Origin: Parelaphostrongylus tenuis
Taxonomy: Eukaryota; Nematoda; Chromadorea; Rhabditida; Metastrongylidae
Direction: 5' to 3'
Length of the DNA: 64,000 bases
NCBI GenBank assembly: GCA_019055375.1
Contig: JAHQIW010007401.1
Location: 1-64,000, forward strand
Shown here: positions 1 through 10,763 of the stretch, one piece after another
How the letters are laid out: every line of letters starts with the position of its first letter
How positions within the stretch are numbered: the first letter of the stretch is position 1
Made by a program: the position numbers and the translations under genes
Notes under the pieces: generated by a model
Databases searched by the model: none
Told to the model about the DNA's origin: nothing
The model's input: the letters and a program-made list of their open reading frames with translations, nothing else

Positions 1-1636
1 CACTAATTACCCGCCCATCAAATTACAGGCCCTAAATTTTCATCGCGGACTCCGAGGGGCGTCAATACTGCATACCAAACATCCCCCCCCCCACATTGAA
101 ATAAAGTTAGGATGTCCAGTGATCGAAAGCGCAGACTTTGGAATGTAAGGCATACTAGACAGCGTGAAATGTTGTTTGCTCCCATTCTTCAGTCGATGGC
201 ACGCGGCTGTCCTCAATTACATAGCGAAACGTATTTCGGCTACTAAACGTACCAAATATCGTAAGCTCCAAACTGTTTGTCAGGATATGTCGAGGCCGTA
301 GCGAGGGTCTTAGAAACAGTCGATGAAGGACAATGGCTAATCAAATGTACTGCAAAATGAGACGCAATGTGTGCAGCTGCTGCTTGTGTGATCAAAGTGC
401 CACATTGGAGAGCCAGAATTCGACAAGTATGGTAATGAACCGAAAGATGTGAAAGAGAGATAATCAACAAGAAGCGCTGGAGATGGTGGTGGTTTGACGG
501 ACGGACGTAGTGATGAGAAGCACGGCGACTTCAGTCGAATTCCAAACTCATACATGCTTTTGCATAATCGATGCCGACGCCTCACATCTAAAAGAATGCC
601 TCTAGTGGCGCCAATGTTGTGTCAAGCGGATAGCGACAATGCGTCCGGCCACCATCGCCGCCACCTATTGCTGCTGTGATTTGGCTCAATAGGAATTCAC
701 CACCACGGTGGTGACCAACTCTGATACATCCAGTAGCCATCATAAAATAACAAGACAACAGCCAAAAAAGATCTCCTGAAGTGCGCAGCCTCTTCCAAGT
801 TCACTATATAAAAACTTCCCCTTTGATTAACTTTTATAACAATTGATTATAGCGGGCATAGCTCATAGCATAGATTATAATTAATCTAGATCTATGTATA
901 AATGAATTCTTTTTTCAATAACATGCACGTTCTAGTAACAATTTACACAAGAATAACTATAGATAGAGAAGACAACTGCAAAAAACAAGTTTTTGAAAAT
1001 TGTAGATGAAGAAAACGATGAGTTGAAAATGGTCTACTTGAAAACTTGTCAGTTGGAAAAGATAAATGTTTTCGTTTTCATCTATCGCTCCTATACATTT
1101 GTGAATCTGCTTTCAGTAATTTGGCAGAATCAATAAGTATAAATTTCGATTAGCCTCCAATAAATCGAATTCAAATGATTTCTCGTAAAAAACCACATAT
1201 CTTTACTTCTCAAGTAGAAATTCTTCCATTTATCGAGAGATTTCTGACACTTTGAAAACGTAGATTTTCGTACGACAATATCGAGCCTGCTAACGGTCTA
1301 GACAGCAGACTTCAGTAGTTGGATTTATCACACCTTACATTGGCCCTTTTTGTGCTTTTTTAGACACAAACGCAATTATATACATCCACAGTAAGACAAG
1401 GACCATCATATGAACGATCTTTGCTTTAGAGTTACAAAAATGCAAAGGGGTTTATTTTTAGAAATATAATGAGATCTATGAAAAGGGCGGTCGTACATTC
1501 GTACAACATTCATCTCCTGACGCCACACCATCGAATTCTCAGTGAAATCGAAACTCAGCATTTTCTAACATCGCCTTAATTGATTACTACTTCTTTGAAT
1601 CTTGTCGCCTTCCGTATAGGAAAATTAACTTTGATT
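1..1636. other. No supported gene; several short open frames
   Basis: Frames on both strands stay open around 243-680, for example a plus frame at 494-679 and minus frames at 243-470 and 337-585. They overlap each other and none has a splice site, start context or protein similarity that decides between them. The rest, 700-1636, is AT-rich and holds nothing I can name. If the tensin-like gene continues leftward, its last exons should lie here or outside the window, but I could not find SH2 or PTB motifs. Confidence 0.5.
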
Positions 1637-1776
1637 GTGATGAAGAGTGATGCGCAAAAACTTTCGTGTCAAAAACGGGCATCGGTGGTGCAATGGTTGC
1701 ACGCGTCTCCAGATAGGGTGAAATGTGAGTTCGAATCCCAGTAGACGCAGAAGTTTTGCACATCACTCTTCACCAC
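1637..1776 (+). repeat. Family A palindromic tRNA-like element, copy 1
   Basis: A tRNA-like core of about 72 bases (A box around GGTGCAATGGTTGCACG, B box GAGTTCGAATCCC) lies between terminal inverted repeats of about 26 bases. The left arm starts GTGATGAAGAGTGATG; the right arm is its near-exact reverse complement, ending in CATCACTCTTCACCAC. The whole unit could fold into one hairpin with the tRNA-like part at its tip. The related copies near 13.0 and 15.1 kb have the same architecture with different arm sequences. Confidence 0.7.
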
Positions 1777-2020
1777 TGGGTATATTATAACATCATACCA
1801 CCGCGCTAAAGGCGGTCAAAATGAAAAGAATAATGATTAAATTCGATTGTTCGTGTCTTTATCAGGTTTCAATCTCAAGGATCTTTATAGTAGAGGACTG
1901 AGAAGCTATTCTATAGATAAAAGACAATAATCGAAAGTGGATTCAAAAAGGACAGCTCGTCAAAGTTGAAAAAACTAGATTAAGAATATTTTAATGTTTT
2001 ATTTGACTGATCCGTCTTCA

Positions 2021-2200
2021 CAGCGTTTTTTCTTCACTGCACGGATACCAGTACTTTTGGCACTGAATTCGCTTTTTCGTCTTCTTCCTGAATGTCGTAG
2101 AATACTGGTTGAGCGCGTCTCCATGCAACATTGAAGATGTGGTGCTCCATGAGATGTTCGTTGTTGACTGCCAGAGAGTGCTAGGGGTTGGGGTTCGCCT
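2021..2200 (-). repeat. Family C short interspersed repeat, copy 3
   Basis: Read on the minus strand, this stretch aligns with the copies at 55.5 and 5.4 kb. It shares the CCCCAACC head, a block that includes GAAGAAGACGAAAAA, and the CAGTGAA tail. The tRNA-like 5' head seen in the other two copies is missing, so this copy is 5'-truncated, as is usual for retroposed short elements. The minus open frame across it is a by-product of the repeat, not a gene. Confidence 0.65.
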
Positions 2201-2386
2201 CACAAGAGCCGCGACAAGCATCACAATTATTAGGTCTCCAACCAATTTCCAAACTTGATCCGGATCCGGAAAATAAAAATTTTCTCACAAAAACAAATTT
2301 TTCTTTTACCTATTTTGTGCAGAATTTTCTTGCGCATCGTGTATATTTTTGCACATACTTGTCCCAACAATGGAACCGTCACGGGA

Positions 2387-2728
2387 TGTCATTCACAAAC
2401 TTACTGCTTTACGAGTTTCAATTAGGGCACAATTTTCAAACTGCATTTGACAGCATCAATCGTGCAAAAGGCCGCCAAATTGTGCCTTAGAACTACAGCG
2501 TATGAATGGTTTACAAAGTTTCGCAATAGAGATACTGATTCGGCCGATCAACCAAGATCCGGAAGACCGCATGAAATTCATCGAGAAGCAATTATTGAAG
2601 CGACTGAAGAGAATCTGACTTTATCGACCGCTGATATGGCCGATGAGCAGCAATCCACTACCTGCTATCGGAGCGTGGCAGAAGTGCATCCAGGCAGACG
2701 AAGAAGAATTTCAATTGATGTTATTTGA
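2387..2728 (+). pseudogene. mariner transposase relic, N-terminal helix-turn-helix part
   Basis: The two reading frames 2188-2490 and 2447-2728 together match the DNA-binding N-terminus of mariner transposases. The first gives LLLYEFQLGHNFQTAFDSIN. After a frameshift the second gives YEWFTKFRNRDTDSADQPRS followed by GRP, the family's W-F-x-x-F-R...RSGRP signature. Nothing of the catalytic DD34D domain follows; the similarity ends near 2728. It is a dead fragment, separated from the nearest detected tensin-like exon (3076) by about 350 bp. Confidence 0.75.
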
Positions 2729-3075
2729 TACTTTTGATTACTTGAGAAAATGAATTTTCAAATTTTTGATCAAGTTCGCAAACTTAGTTAGACACCTAAT
2801 ATTCGGTAACGGCGTCCCAGATTGAAATTAAGTTATCAATTTTTTCCTTACTCAACAATAATTTCCCACAAAAGAATTTTTGGAGGCATACGATAGAATA
2901 TGCGAATTACTTAACTTTTTGTATAGCGAATGTTCAAGCCTTTGAATATTCGGACAAAGACTTCATTCCTGTTTTTTTAGAATGATGGTGACTATTTGAT
3001 TTTTTCTACAAACTTCTCCAGATCACGGGAGTGGAAAAATCCAAGGAAAAATTATACAGTTTCTGGATTACTCAC

Positions 3076-3167
3076 ATGAGACTACTTGCTTGAAAAGCAC
3101 ATTTCTTCTGATCGTGTTGATTTGAAGGTCCTCCCGCAAAGTGAAATTATGGAAATTAATCTCTTCA
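3076..3167 (-). CDS. Tensin-like gene, last detected exon (C2 domain)
   Basis: A 92-base exon in the required phase (1 + 30 codons + 1), ending at a strong donor TCAT|GTGAGTAAT. It reads EEINFHNFTLREDLQINTI and RRNVLFKQVVS, resembling the C2 strand L-x-L-x-G-D...R-x-V-I-F-x-x-Q-x-x-x-C. The acceptor is weak (TTGAAGTAG; an alternative three bases earlier keeps the frame), so its 5' edge is uncertain. No following exon was found. Confidence 0.55.
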
Positions 3168-6100
3168 CTACTTCAATAAGAATCCTTTAGTGGATCTCTA
3201 AATGACATGCAAGTTTACTTGGACTTGGTCCATATTTCTACTTATACAATTCTTTATTGCTAGCAAGTCTTCAGTTTTTTTTTTTGGTTGAAATATGGCT
3301 GACAGAACAAGACAATGAACTCTGTTGTTGTGCATATCACGTGAGTCTTCGGAAAGCGGATGCGCATATTAGATTAAACGCCTGATTCCGAGTTTCGCTC
3401 GTCCTTAGCATAGCTGTTTTAGAATGATCGTGCTGGCCATATTTTCTGATGAACGTAAAAGATAAGGAAAGTAACTATTCAGTGAACGCAAACGACATTA
3501 TGTCAGCATACCATGAAAATTCCAAAGATATTGAGCGATGTATAAAACTTTGACGTCAGGCGGAACTCGAACCTACACCTAACCTTTTCAAGGTCGGATG
3601 CCTAACCAATTACACTATCGACGCCTCTTTTGCCGCTACTTCACCTAATTTTGAACCAGTCAAGCCTTCATCAAAGCCTTAAGAATTTTATCAGTCACGG
3701 TCAAGGACGACTATGTATGAGGAAATGTGAACTCACGCTGGCAATGTATGGTAGACCGGTTGTAGTCGTTCATAGATCTTGAACGAAAGCACCCGTCCGG
3801 CTAGGCGTGATACCGTAATCCGATGTAGGTAAACTGGAGCAGGATTCACACGAATCCTACCGGATAACAACGATGAGAAATACATAATATACCTAAACAG
3901 TTATGGTACAAAAAACTTGAAAGCTGTAACCGTATCTAAAACAGTAAAAAAGGGAAATACCCTGAAAAAATGAGGATATGTGATGATAAAAACTGATGAA
4001 CCACTGGAAATTAAGTGGAATTCCGAGACAGTGAATTATTATGACTACTACCGCAGTAAAACGAACTAGGAATGGTAAGTCTACAATAAAATTGAACTGA
4101 CAGAGCATTGCCAGCGCTCTCAACTTCACTTAAGTTTCAAAAATACTGTTTCCCGGAATTAGGAGTAGATTCTTGTCACAAATGCTTTCAATGAACAATA
4201 CTTGCCTCTTATGAGAAGGCTGTCCATTGGAGCCCATATACTTGTCGGCAAAGCGCTTCATATCGAAACGTTCTTCGACATATTCCTCACTGAAATGGAA
4301 TAAATCAAAAAATTTGACGAATACCTTTTACATTAGTTTTAAGCTTGAATTCTCAAGTAATTGAATAACAAATCTTAACCAGTCAGAATAATCAACGAAC
4401 CGCGGCACATGTCCCATTTGAGACAATATTTTCTGACTTAATAAAACTATTATTCCATAAAGTTCCAAAAAAGTGTACAGGTTTTTCTTGACATCTCTAA
4501 ATTAGAAAAAATTTAACAATGCTTCATTCTGAAAAAAGCCGCTGCAGATTATCTAGATGACCTAGAAAGCACGTACCGCCATAGAACCCAGTTAAGCCGA
4601 AGTATTAGTCGATATCAAAATGTTTATCCTCCATTTACATACTGCGTTTTTTATTCAAAGAGATGTTATGAATACAACCACAAGAATGCTGTGACACGAG
4701 CCAAGCAAACAGAGATCGAACATTGCAGATTTTCTAATGGTTTACCAAATAAGTTGTTCGTAAGGCAATAAATTAAATTAAAAATAAACAACTTGGTTCA
4801 AATCTCAAACCCTGGTCTAGTGTTTATTTACATTTGCATGGGACTTTTCAAACTCATCCATCAACAACTTAGTATCGTGGCCAGTGACTATTCATGGATG
4901 CTGAATCGCTACGTATAAAATCAATAGAGGAATAGAATAGGGATAGGGATTGAATCAATAGAGGATTCGCCCGAGTTGAGAAGTAGTTTGGATTTTCCAT
5001 ATTATTATTGTTCACTAGGAGTAAACCTGCGCTAAGGTAAAGTTTAGAGAGCACAAGTGGTTATTTTCTAATCAAAAGCAATTCAAAATAAAGGCGTTAC
5101 ACTAAGAAAATAATGCTGTTCGCGCTACCTATGGAACTCTTGCTTATACCCAAGCTATCCCATAATTGGTAAAATCACAGGTGTACAGAAAATTGCTCTC
5201 AGTTTTTCCTTTATCCCTCAACATTCAGAATAAATTGATATCTTTCATCTGATATGATGTAATATATAAGTGGTTCCACTTAAGTTAAGGAGTTAAACAA
5301 GGAAAATTCGAGTGAGCATAGTCGATTGTTGTTATAGATTATGTTGAGAGTAGTTGGGAGGGGGGGCACTGCAGCCGAGTGGATGTGATGCTCGTCATGG
5401 GTCGAATTCCAAGCTTCAGCACGCTCTGGTAGTTAACAACGAACGTTCGATGGAATGTCACAACCATGCTATCCTCGAAATTGCAGAGACACGCTCAGTA
5501 ATCAACGATGTTCAGGAAGGAAACGAAAAATGATTGAATGCTAGAAGTACTGGGATCGACACAGTGGAAAAAGCACTCACAGATAATAAATTGTCTAAGG
5601 GTAATGATAAACGATAGCATCGAGAGTGGTCTCATAATGATGAGCAGGCAATTTGGATTCTTCCAATCTTCTCAAGTAGTGACCTACTTGATCAGTGAAT
5701 TTCAGTTATTTACGGAATAATCTTGAGAGCAAATACATAGAAGACAAATTGGACTCACTTGCAGCAGATCGCATTGTAGTGCATAAAAGCCAGCAACACC
5801 ATCGCCGCCCGACTTCGGTACCCCTAAAATAACCAGTACCCTGATAGTCTGATCTTAGATAAGTAGAGCTTTATTTTTAAAGGGAATCACTCTCATATCC
5901 TTCGTTGTTGAAATAAAATCTAATTTTTAGCCGCCAAATAATCCTTTGAGAGCTAGTACTATGGACATGGCCATCATAACTGGTTATATAAAGGCTCTTA
6001 AAAAACGATCGTCCACAAAAACTGAGCATTTCGGCGACAGCAAGAAAAACTTCTGAAGTGGGTAATGGGGTATGTGCATTGCACGACTTCACGAATCACT

Positions 6101-8617
6101 GCGCCCGTATTCAAAACGAGTCAGGTGGTAGATAGCACACTTTCCACTGCAATTTTATGTGTAGGCACGATTTCTGTCGAATAGTGGCAAGAAGGTGGTT
6201 ATAGGACTTCCATTCATGAAAACTGAATCATTTTTGCGACTTCGCAAATAGCCTGCCCTCCAGATTTATAGGAAGTTCAGAAAGGTGTTCCTCCGCGACT
6301 GTCCTAACGTATGGAAATGTCGGAAAGATCATGAATCTACATTTAACTATATTTGTAACTCAAATTCTTCCCAATAAAAACTCACCTCGTTTATCTAAAC
6401 AAGATTTAAAACCTACTTTGCAGTGAATCACAACCACATTTTGATTGTTAGCCAAGAGCCACTGCTCGAACTGTTTGCAAATAGAGCACAATCGGTCGAG
6501 AGGTGGAGCTAGTCGCGCAGGCCACCCACTGTTCTCCACGGCTAAACAGCGTGTTAGGTCGTGACGTGGTCGTGACACATTCCACACCTGAATCGTGTGG
6601 CCTTCTATTTCTACTACAAAATTTAACCCTTTCGGCAAGAACTGTATCCACTTGGATACACAACCTTTTGGAGGCTTTTCTCGTTGTAAAAAAAATTTTT
6701 CTTCAACCTTTAGTAATGAGTCGAACGCTTAAATCTCGGAAATTTGCATAATGCATCTACACTTTGAAAACTTTTCATATTGCTTCGTGGCAGCGAAAAT
6801 GGCTCTTTCTGGTTAATAGATTACAAACGAAAAACTATCTTTTTTTTCTGGACAAGAGCTTTCCATAAGAATGTTAGTAATCAGTCGAAATCTTAAATCT
6901 GGCTACTGCGCTATGTGACACCTTTTGAAAAGCCTTTTTGGAACGTTGTAGCAGAAAGAGAACATTCGTGTTTCACACACGCGTTTTCCTTGAACGACAG
7001 AGCTCTTCCTTTAAATTATTAGTAATCTTTCGATAGCGTAAGATTCAACGATTGTGATACTGCGATCAATTTCTGGAAAGACCGTTTGTACACTGATTCA
7101 CATACGCGGGCATCTTCATTTTTGGTAGTCTACGGGCTAGGGGAGGGGTAGGTTGCTCGCGGTTCCACACGGCGATCAAGCGATGGCGCTGATGAGTTAT
7201 ACATGTAAAGTACCATTTTTTTACTTGACACGGATTTTTTTCTCCGTTTTGAAAGAAACTTCAGATGAAACAATTGGCTCTTATATTACTAGATTTCCTC
7301 TGCACATTCATAACTTTTCATTGTTCCAAAGAATTATGTGCGTGATAGAAATGAAGGGGCTCGGCGGGTGTGAAATATAATTTTATTTTGTACACTATAG
7401 CGTTAGAAAATGGTATTTTCGAAAAAAGGTGAGTTAGTGCAATAGCCAGAGATTTGAGCTTTTGTGTGATTGTTAACACTCTAATAAAAACTGCTTATCC
7501 AGCGAAAGGGGTCGTGTTTTTATTTGTTCCTGGATAAGAATCCGAAAACGATAATATGTTTCACGCTGAGTTTGTCTTCTGAGTTTAGCTGGGACCTGTG
7601 CGTTGCTTTTCGTTGGATTATTGGTAATCATCCAACAGCTCAAATCGCTAGAATTTTGTTGCTAGAATTGGTTTTTCGATACGGTTCACATAGGCGGTTT
7701 GTGCCCATACAGCGACAAAACAAAGTCTCTTCTGCAACTTGATACTAAGAAGCTCAGAATCGCGCGTCTCTCGAATGACCCGCCCTTTCAAGGAGGTAGA
7801 CGAAATTGTTGCGGGCAGCATCATTCAAAAAACGCACAATCTCAGTTATTAGCTGAGAAATATTTCTTTTTCAGAAGAATTTCCAGGTCTTCTGTATTGA
7901 AACGACTTTGCTCTATTGCTCTACAGGTACAAACTTTCTTTTTTGTTTGACATTGTCAAAAAACCTACTAAATGGTTAGAGTGAAGGGTTAACTATTCCG
8001 AGTACGACATGTAATCTTCTTTTCGCTCTAAATGTGCTTTATGTAAGATTTTCAAAACAACTTCAGCATCACAATTTTTAAGATTTGGTCTATCGAATAG
8101 ACTACCAATAATCTGGCGAAAAGCCATCGGCAAACCCAGCCGAGTAACAAAGCAAACTGAGCGTTCAACATAACATTATTTTCGCTGCTATAACGCAGCA
8201 CGAAAAGCTTTTATGAGACGAACTTACTATTAAAAAAAGCCGAGATTTGAGCTTTCGAATTATTGCTGAAAGTTGAAGAAAAAAAGTTTTTCCAGCAAAA
8301 AAAGCTTCCAGAAAACTGTATATGCAAATGGGTACAAGGCATCGCGAAAGGATAAACGCAATCTAAGAAGCAAGTTATTAAGTGGTGGAAGCAGTAAGAA
8401 ATTACACAAAAGTGATTGTGAAATAAAATGTTGCTAAAAAGAAAGTCATAGAAAATAGCACAATTCATTGGGTATTTATCAGAAATGTACCAATCCAAAC
8501 ACTTTTGTATAAATTCTACCTTATAGTGCTCAAAATGCTTCGTTTTCAATTCCAACGCTGCACCCTTCAAGGAATCGACGTACGCCTTCTCGCTACCGTC
8601 TTCGGGAGAACAAAGCG
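3076..8617 (-). CDS. Tensin-like protein: PTP-like domain plus start of C2 domain (partial gene, six exons)
   Basis: Exons run 8617-8520, 6587-6417, 5823-5759, 4289-4206, 3892-3737 and 3167-3076, all in frame. Translated in order they give the tensin/PTEN phosphatase fold: SEKAYVDSLKGAALELK, then GWPARLAPPLDRLCSICK, the P-loop VVVIHCK-GYRSRAAMVLLAF, then RFDMKRF, GQPSHKRYIMYFSSLLSG, and the C2 start VNPAPVYLHRI with FKIYERLQPVY. Tensins are focal-adhesion scaffolds linking integrins to actin; this is the part that resembles PTEN. The P-loop keeps C-x5-R (C, K, G, Y, R, S, R), whereas vertebrate TNS1 lacks the catalytic cysteine; activity cannot be judged from sequence. Upstream exons with the true start and downstream exons (rest of C2, SH2, PTB) were not found. 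Introns of 0.3-1.9 kb hold a family C repeat and a tRNA-like sequence. Auxilin/GAK is a less likely alternative. Confidence 0.88.
3552..3625 (-). tRNA. tRNA-like sequence (pseudo-tRNA, anticodon GAA by position)
   Basis: 74 bases on the minus strand with a seven-pair acceptor stem (GGCGTCG against TGACGTC, two G-U pairs), a box A of the Asp/Glu type (GATAGTGTAATTGGTTAG), an anticodon loop TTGAAAA on a four-pair stem, and a TTCGAGT T-loop on a stem with one mismatch. Flanks resemble family A repeats (GCAAAAG before, CAAAGTTTTAT after), so it is more likely a transposed tRNA-derived unit than a working tRNA-Phe gene. It lies in the intron between the last two detected exons of the tensin-like gene. 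Confidence 0.5.
3737..3892 (-). CDS. Tensin-like gene, exon joining phosphatase domain to C2 domain
   Basis: 156 bases (1 + 51 codons + 2). The acceptor is CTGTTTAG and the donor GC|GTGAGT. It encodes YIMYFSSLLSGRIRVNPAPV, then YLHRITVSRL and FKIYERLQPVYHTLP. This fits the tensin RRYVxYFSxLLSG link and the first strands of the C2 domain. Confidence 0.88.
4206..4289 (-). CDS. Tensin-like gene, RF-x-MKRF exon with GC donor
   Basis: 84 bases (1 + 27 codons + 2). The acceptor is CATTTCAG. It encodes EEYVEERFDMKRFADKYM and NGQPSHK, matching the tensin R-F-x-M-K-R-F...Q-P-S-x-R block. The 5' splice site is AAGAG|GCAAGT, a GC donor; the next exon restores the R-Y pair only if this GC site is used. 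Confidence 0.87.
5361..5583 (+). repeat. Family C short interspersed repeat, copy 1
   Basis: It begins with a tRNA-like head (GCAGCCGAGTGGATGTGATG; B-box-like GGGTCGAATTCC). It then shares an ordered series of blocks with the 55.5 kb copy: AACGTTCGATGG region, GCTATCCTCGA, GACACGCTCA, ACGATGTTCA, and GATTGAATGCTAGAA before the CACAGTG end. The copy sits in a tensin-like intron, in the opposite orientation to that gene. Confidence 0.7.
5759..5823 (-). CDS. Tensin-like gene, P-loop exon
   Basis: 65 bases between acceptor TATTTTAG and donor AA|GTGAGT. It encodes GYRSRAAMVLLAFMHYNAIC, directly completing the HCK of the previous exon into HCKGYRSR (C-x5-R). The exon is too short to appear as an open frame and was found by matching the expected continuation. 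Confidence 0.87.
6417..6587 (-). CDS. Tensin-like gene, exon with GWP motif and catalytic-loop cysteine
   Basis: 171 bases, exactly 57 codons, phase 0 at both ends. The acceptor is GATTCAG and the donor AAA|GTAGGT. It encodes VWNVSRPRHDL, GWPARLAPPLDRLCSICK and WLLANNQNVVVIHCK, close to tensin family sequence. The open frame runs on past the donor but loses similarity there, which fixes the exon end. Confidence 0.88.
8520..8617 (-). CDS. Tensin-like gene, first detected exon
   Basis: 98 bases: two bases completing a split codon, then 32 codons reading LCSPEDGSEKAYVDSLKG and on to HFEHYK. The acceptor is CTGCTTTTAG and the donor AAG|GTAGAA (phase 0). It matches the amino-terminal S-F-P-x-x-x-S-E segment of tensin phosphatase-like domains. 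The exon carrying the initiator should lie at higher coordinates; I did not find it. Confidence 0.8.
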
Positions 8618-9410
8618 CTAAAAGCAGGCGATACATAAAGGAGTTGATAGTCATTAGGAAAACTCAACGAGAATGTTAAAATAAATTTCTTGTTTATTAG
8701 TAAAATTTCGGAAAACTTTTTTCAAGACAATGTGAAATGGTTTTCAGTATGGAAAATCGTTGATAACTTGAATGTCGGGTTTTTTCTTGTGCTAAAGAAA
8801 TGTCACCATAACAATGAAATTATAGTCTCTTCCAATTTTAAAACTTAAAACGATTTTCATTCATATGAAAGCGACCAACTCATGCATGTAAAACAACGGA
8901 ATGGCAGCACTAGTGATAATGAGGACGATAAATAAAAGCGAAATTAGAAACAATCACTCAATAAAGGTGCTGTAAGTCCGACAGTGAACGAATTCATATA
9001 CAAAGAGCAAACCAAATATTGTTGGAGATGTGGAGCCACACTTCTAACGAGAAGAATAGAAGTAAGTGTTTGAATTATTGAAGGGTTGCAGGTTGGCGGG
9101 ATAACTGATTGCTTAGCGTCATGTAGTCACCAAGTAAGACATTTTGGAGCGCAAAAGTAAATTTCAATCTGTTGTTTCTCGCAAATTTGTGGGCGATACC
9201 TATATGAGAACAAAGAATCCCAATCAGCGATGCTTAAAATATTCACATCTCCATCATAGACAGTTTATCCGTTTACGTGAAAGAGAAAATTGTATCTCTC
9301 ATTGAACTGTTCTCAAACTTTGACTGACCAACACTAGAGTCGAATGGCACACAGCTCGAAATCGTTTGGAGAAAACTTGCCTCCTGGAGAAATACTGACG
9401 TGGTAAATTA
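8618..9410. other. No gene or named repeat seen
   Basis: AT-rich stretch just upstream of the first detected tensin-like exon. Earlier exons or the promoter of that gene could lie here, but I see no convincing exon. Confidence 0.4.
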
Positions 9411-9711
9411 AGGATAAAAAGGATGAAACTCTCGGCGTTGACCGATCCCTGAGGGATGCGTCTTGCATTCGTCTTCAATTTCTAACTTCGTTTGAAGTCA
9501 TAATGCATGTCTGGCCTTGACAATGACTCGCGGTGGCCTCCCGCTGAACCGAGTCAGTATTGCTCATCCTCCTAGACAAGTCTGAGACCAGTCTGATACC
9601 AATTTACCGACCCCGAGGGCATGGATGGCTCGGTGAGTCCATGAGCGCGAGATCGAACCACTGACCTCGAGTGCGACGCAGAGCACGTCTAATCACTGCG
9701 CCACATGCGAT
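9411..9711 (-). repeat. Family B tRNA-derived SINE, copy 1
   Basis: On the minus strand it begins GCATGTGGCGCAGTG (box A TGGCGCAGTGA), has box B GGTTCGATCTCGCG, then a non-tRNA body with the conserved blocks CCATCCATGCCCTCGGGGTC and CAGCGGGAGGCCACCGCGAG, and ends GCCGAGAGTTTCATCC plus a TTTTTATCC tail. The tRNA-like 5' part can pair GCATGTG with CTCATGG, as an acceptor stem would. Flanks share about ten bases (GGTAAATTA, GGTAAAATTA), a possible target duplication. Confidence 0.8.
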
Positions 9712-9899
9712 CTTTTGGTAAAATTAGATTTACATTGAAACAACTTGCCACCTTACACGGATCATTCGAAGAAGGATCGAAAAAAAAGAACTGTGTGCAG
9801 CTTAAACTCATCAAACAAAATCATCAGCTAATTAATAGAATCCCAGCAGTAATATTTCTGCCTGAACACCTCCTCATTTCGTAGTATACTGACAACATG

Positions 9900-10300
9900 C
9901 TTTTTTGGTTTATATTTTATGACAAGATGTCACACGCATCTTACTGCGCGAATCTCAGCAAATCTTGCTCTTATTTTGTTTCTTGGCATCTAATATCCAA
10001 GGTAATCTTTGACGTTTGCGTGTGGTTTCGAGTGTGCCTGAAGATGTAGATGAAAGCTGATTGAGTCGATTGTCTCTGGATTCCTGAGCAGTCATGCTAA
10101 GACGCCCTACATGGATTGGAAGTAGTCGCCTTGTACCAGACAAGCCCGTCATCAGTGATCCCGACCATGGAGAGATTATAGAGTTGATGAACTCAAAGCG
10201 GGATAGAGCCAGAGCGTTAATAGTTTGGAGAACTGTCATGATGGACAAAATCAGTACTATATCTACGCGCTCTCTCGAAAATCAGGCAACACTTCGATAA
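9900..10300. repeat. Diverged segment shared with 38.9-39.1 kb
   Basis: Minus-strand blocks such as GCTGAGATTCGCGCAGTAA recur in the 38.9 kb segment (GCTGAGATTCTTGCAGTAA), along with GATGCCAAGAAACAA-like sequence before them. The shared frame conserves A-R-N...A-E-I-x-A-V-[RK]-C, which suggests both descend from a coding unit, perhaps a mobile element or two paralogous exons. Long open frames exist on both strands (minus 9955-10248, plus 10094-10300) and I cannot choose between them. Confidence 0.3.
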
Positions 10301-10763
10301 CACTGGTGGCCGTGAGTCACATCTATGAGACATATAGTAAGATTATTTTCATATATTTCATCAGTAAGTAATTAGGCCGACTGTTGAAACTTGAAGGTTT
10401 AACACAAATTTAGCGATCCTTCGATTCATTGACATTAATTAAAGTGTCAATCAACAAGTTTTTGAGATGAGAAGGACAAATAAGGACAAAAAGGAATTCT
10501 TAGGCTAGGACATGACTTCTTACAAGTCCTGCAATAGAATTGTATTCAATCAGCCCACTAGCAGAAGACCAGACGCATTCATATCAAGTTGAGGAAAAAG
10601 TTCCTTAACACTCGCAAAGAATGCAAAATCCATGTTTTTTTCATACACTATCGGTTATTGCAAATTATGGGAATATTTTAGTAATATTTCCATGAGAGCT
10701 CCAGCGGTAACGCTAGTTATGGTGCGTCATACTGATTTACTCCTTGGATATCAAGTGATGACG

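Noticed and set aside
7190..7230. CTGATGAG on the plus strand
   Set aside because: No helix II or GAAA follows; a chance match.
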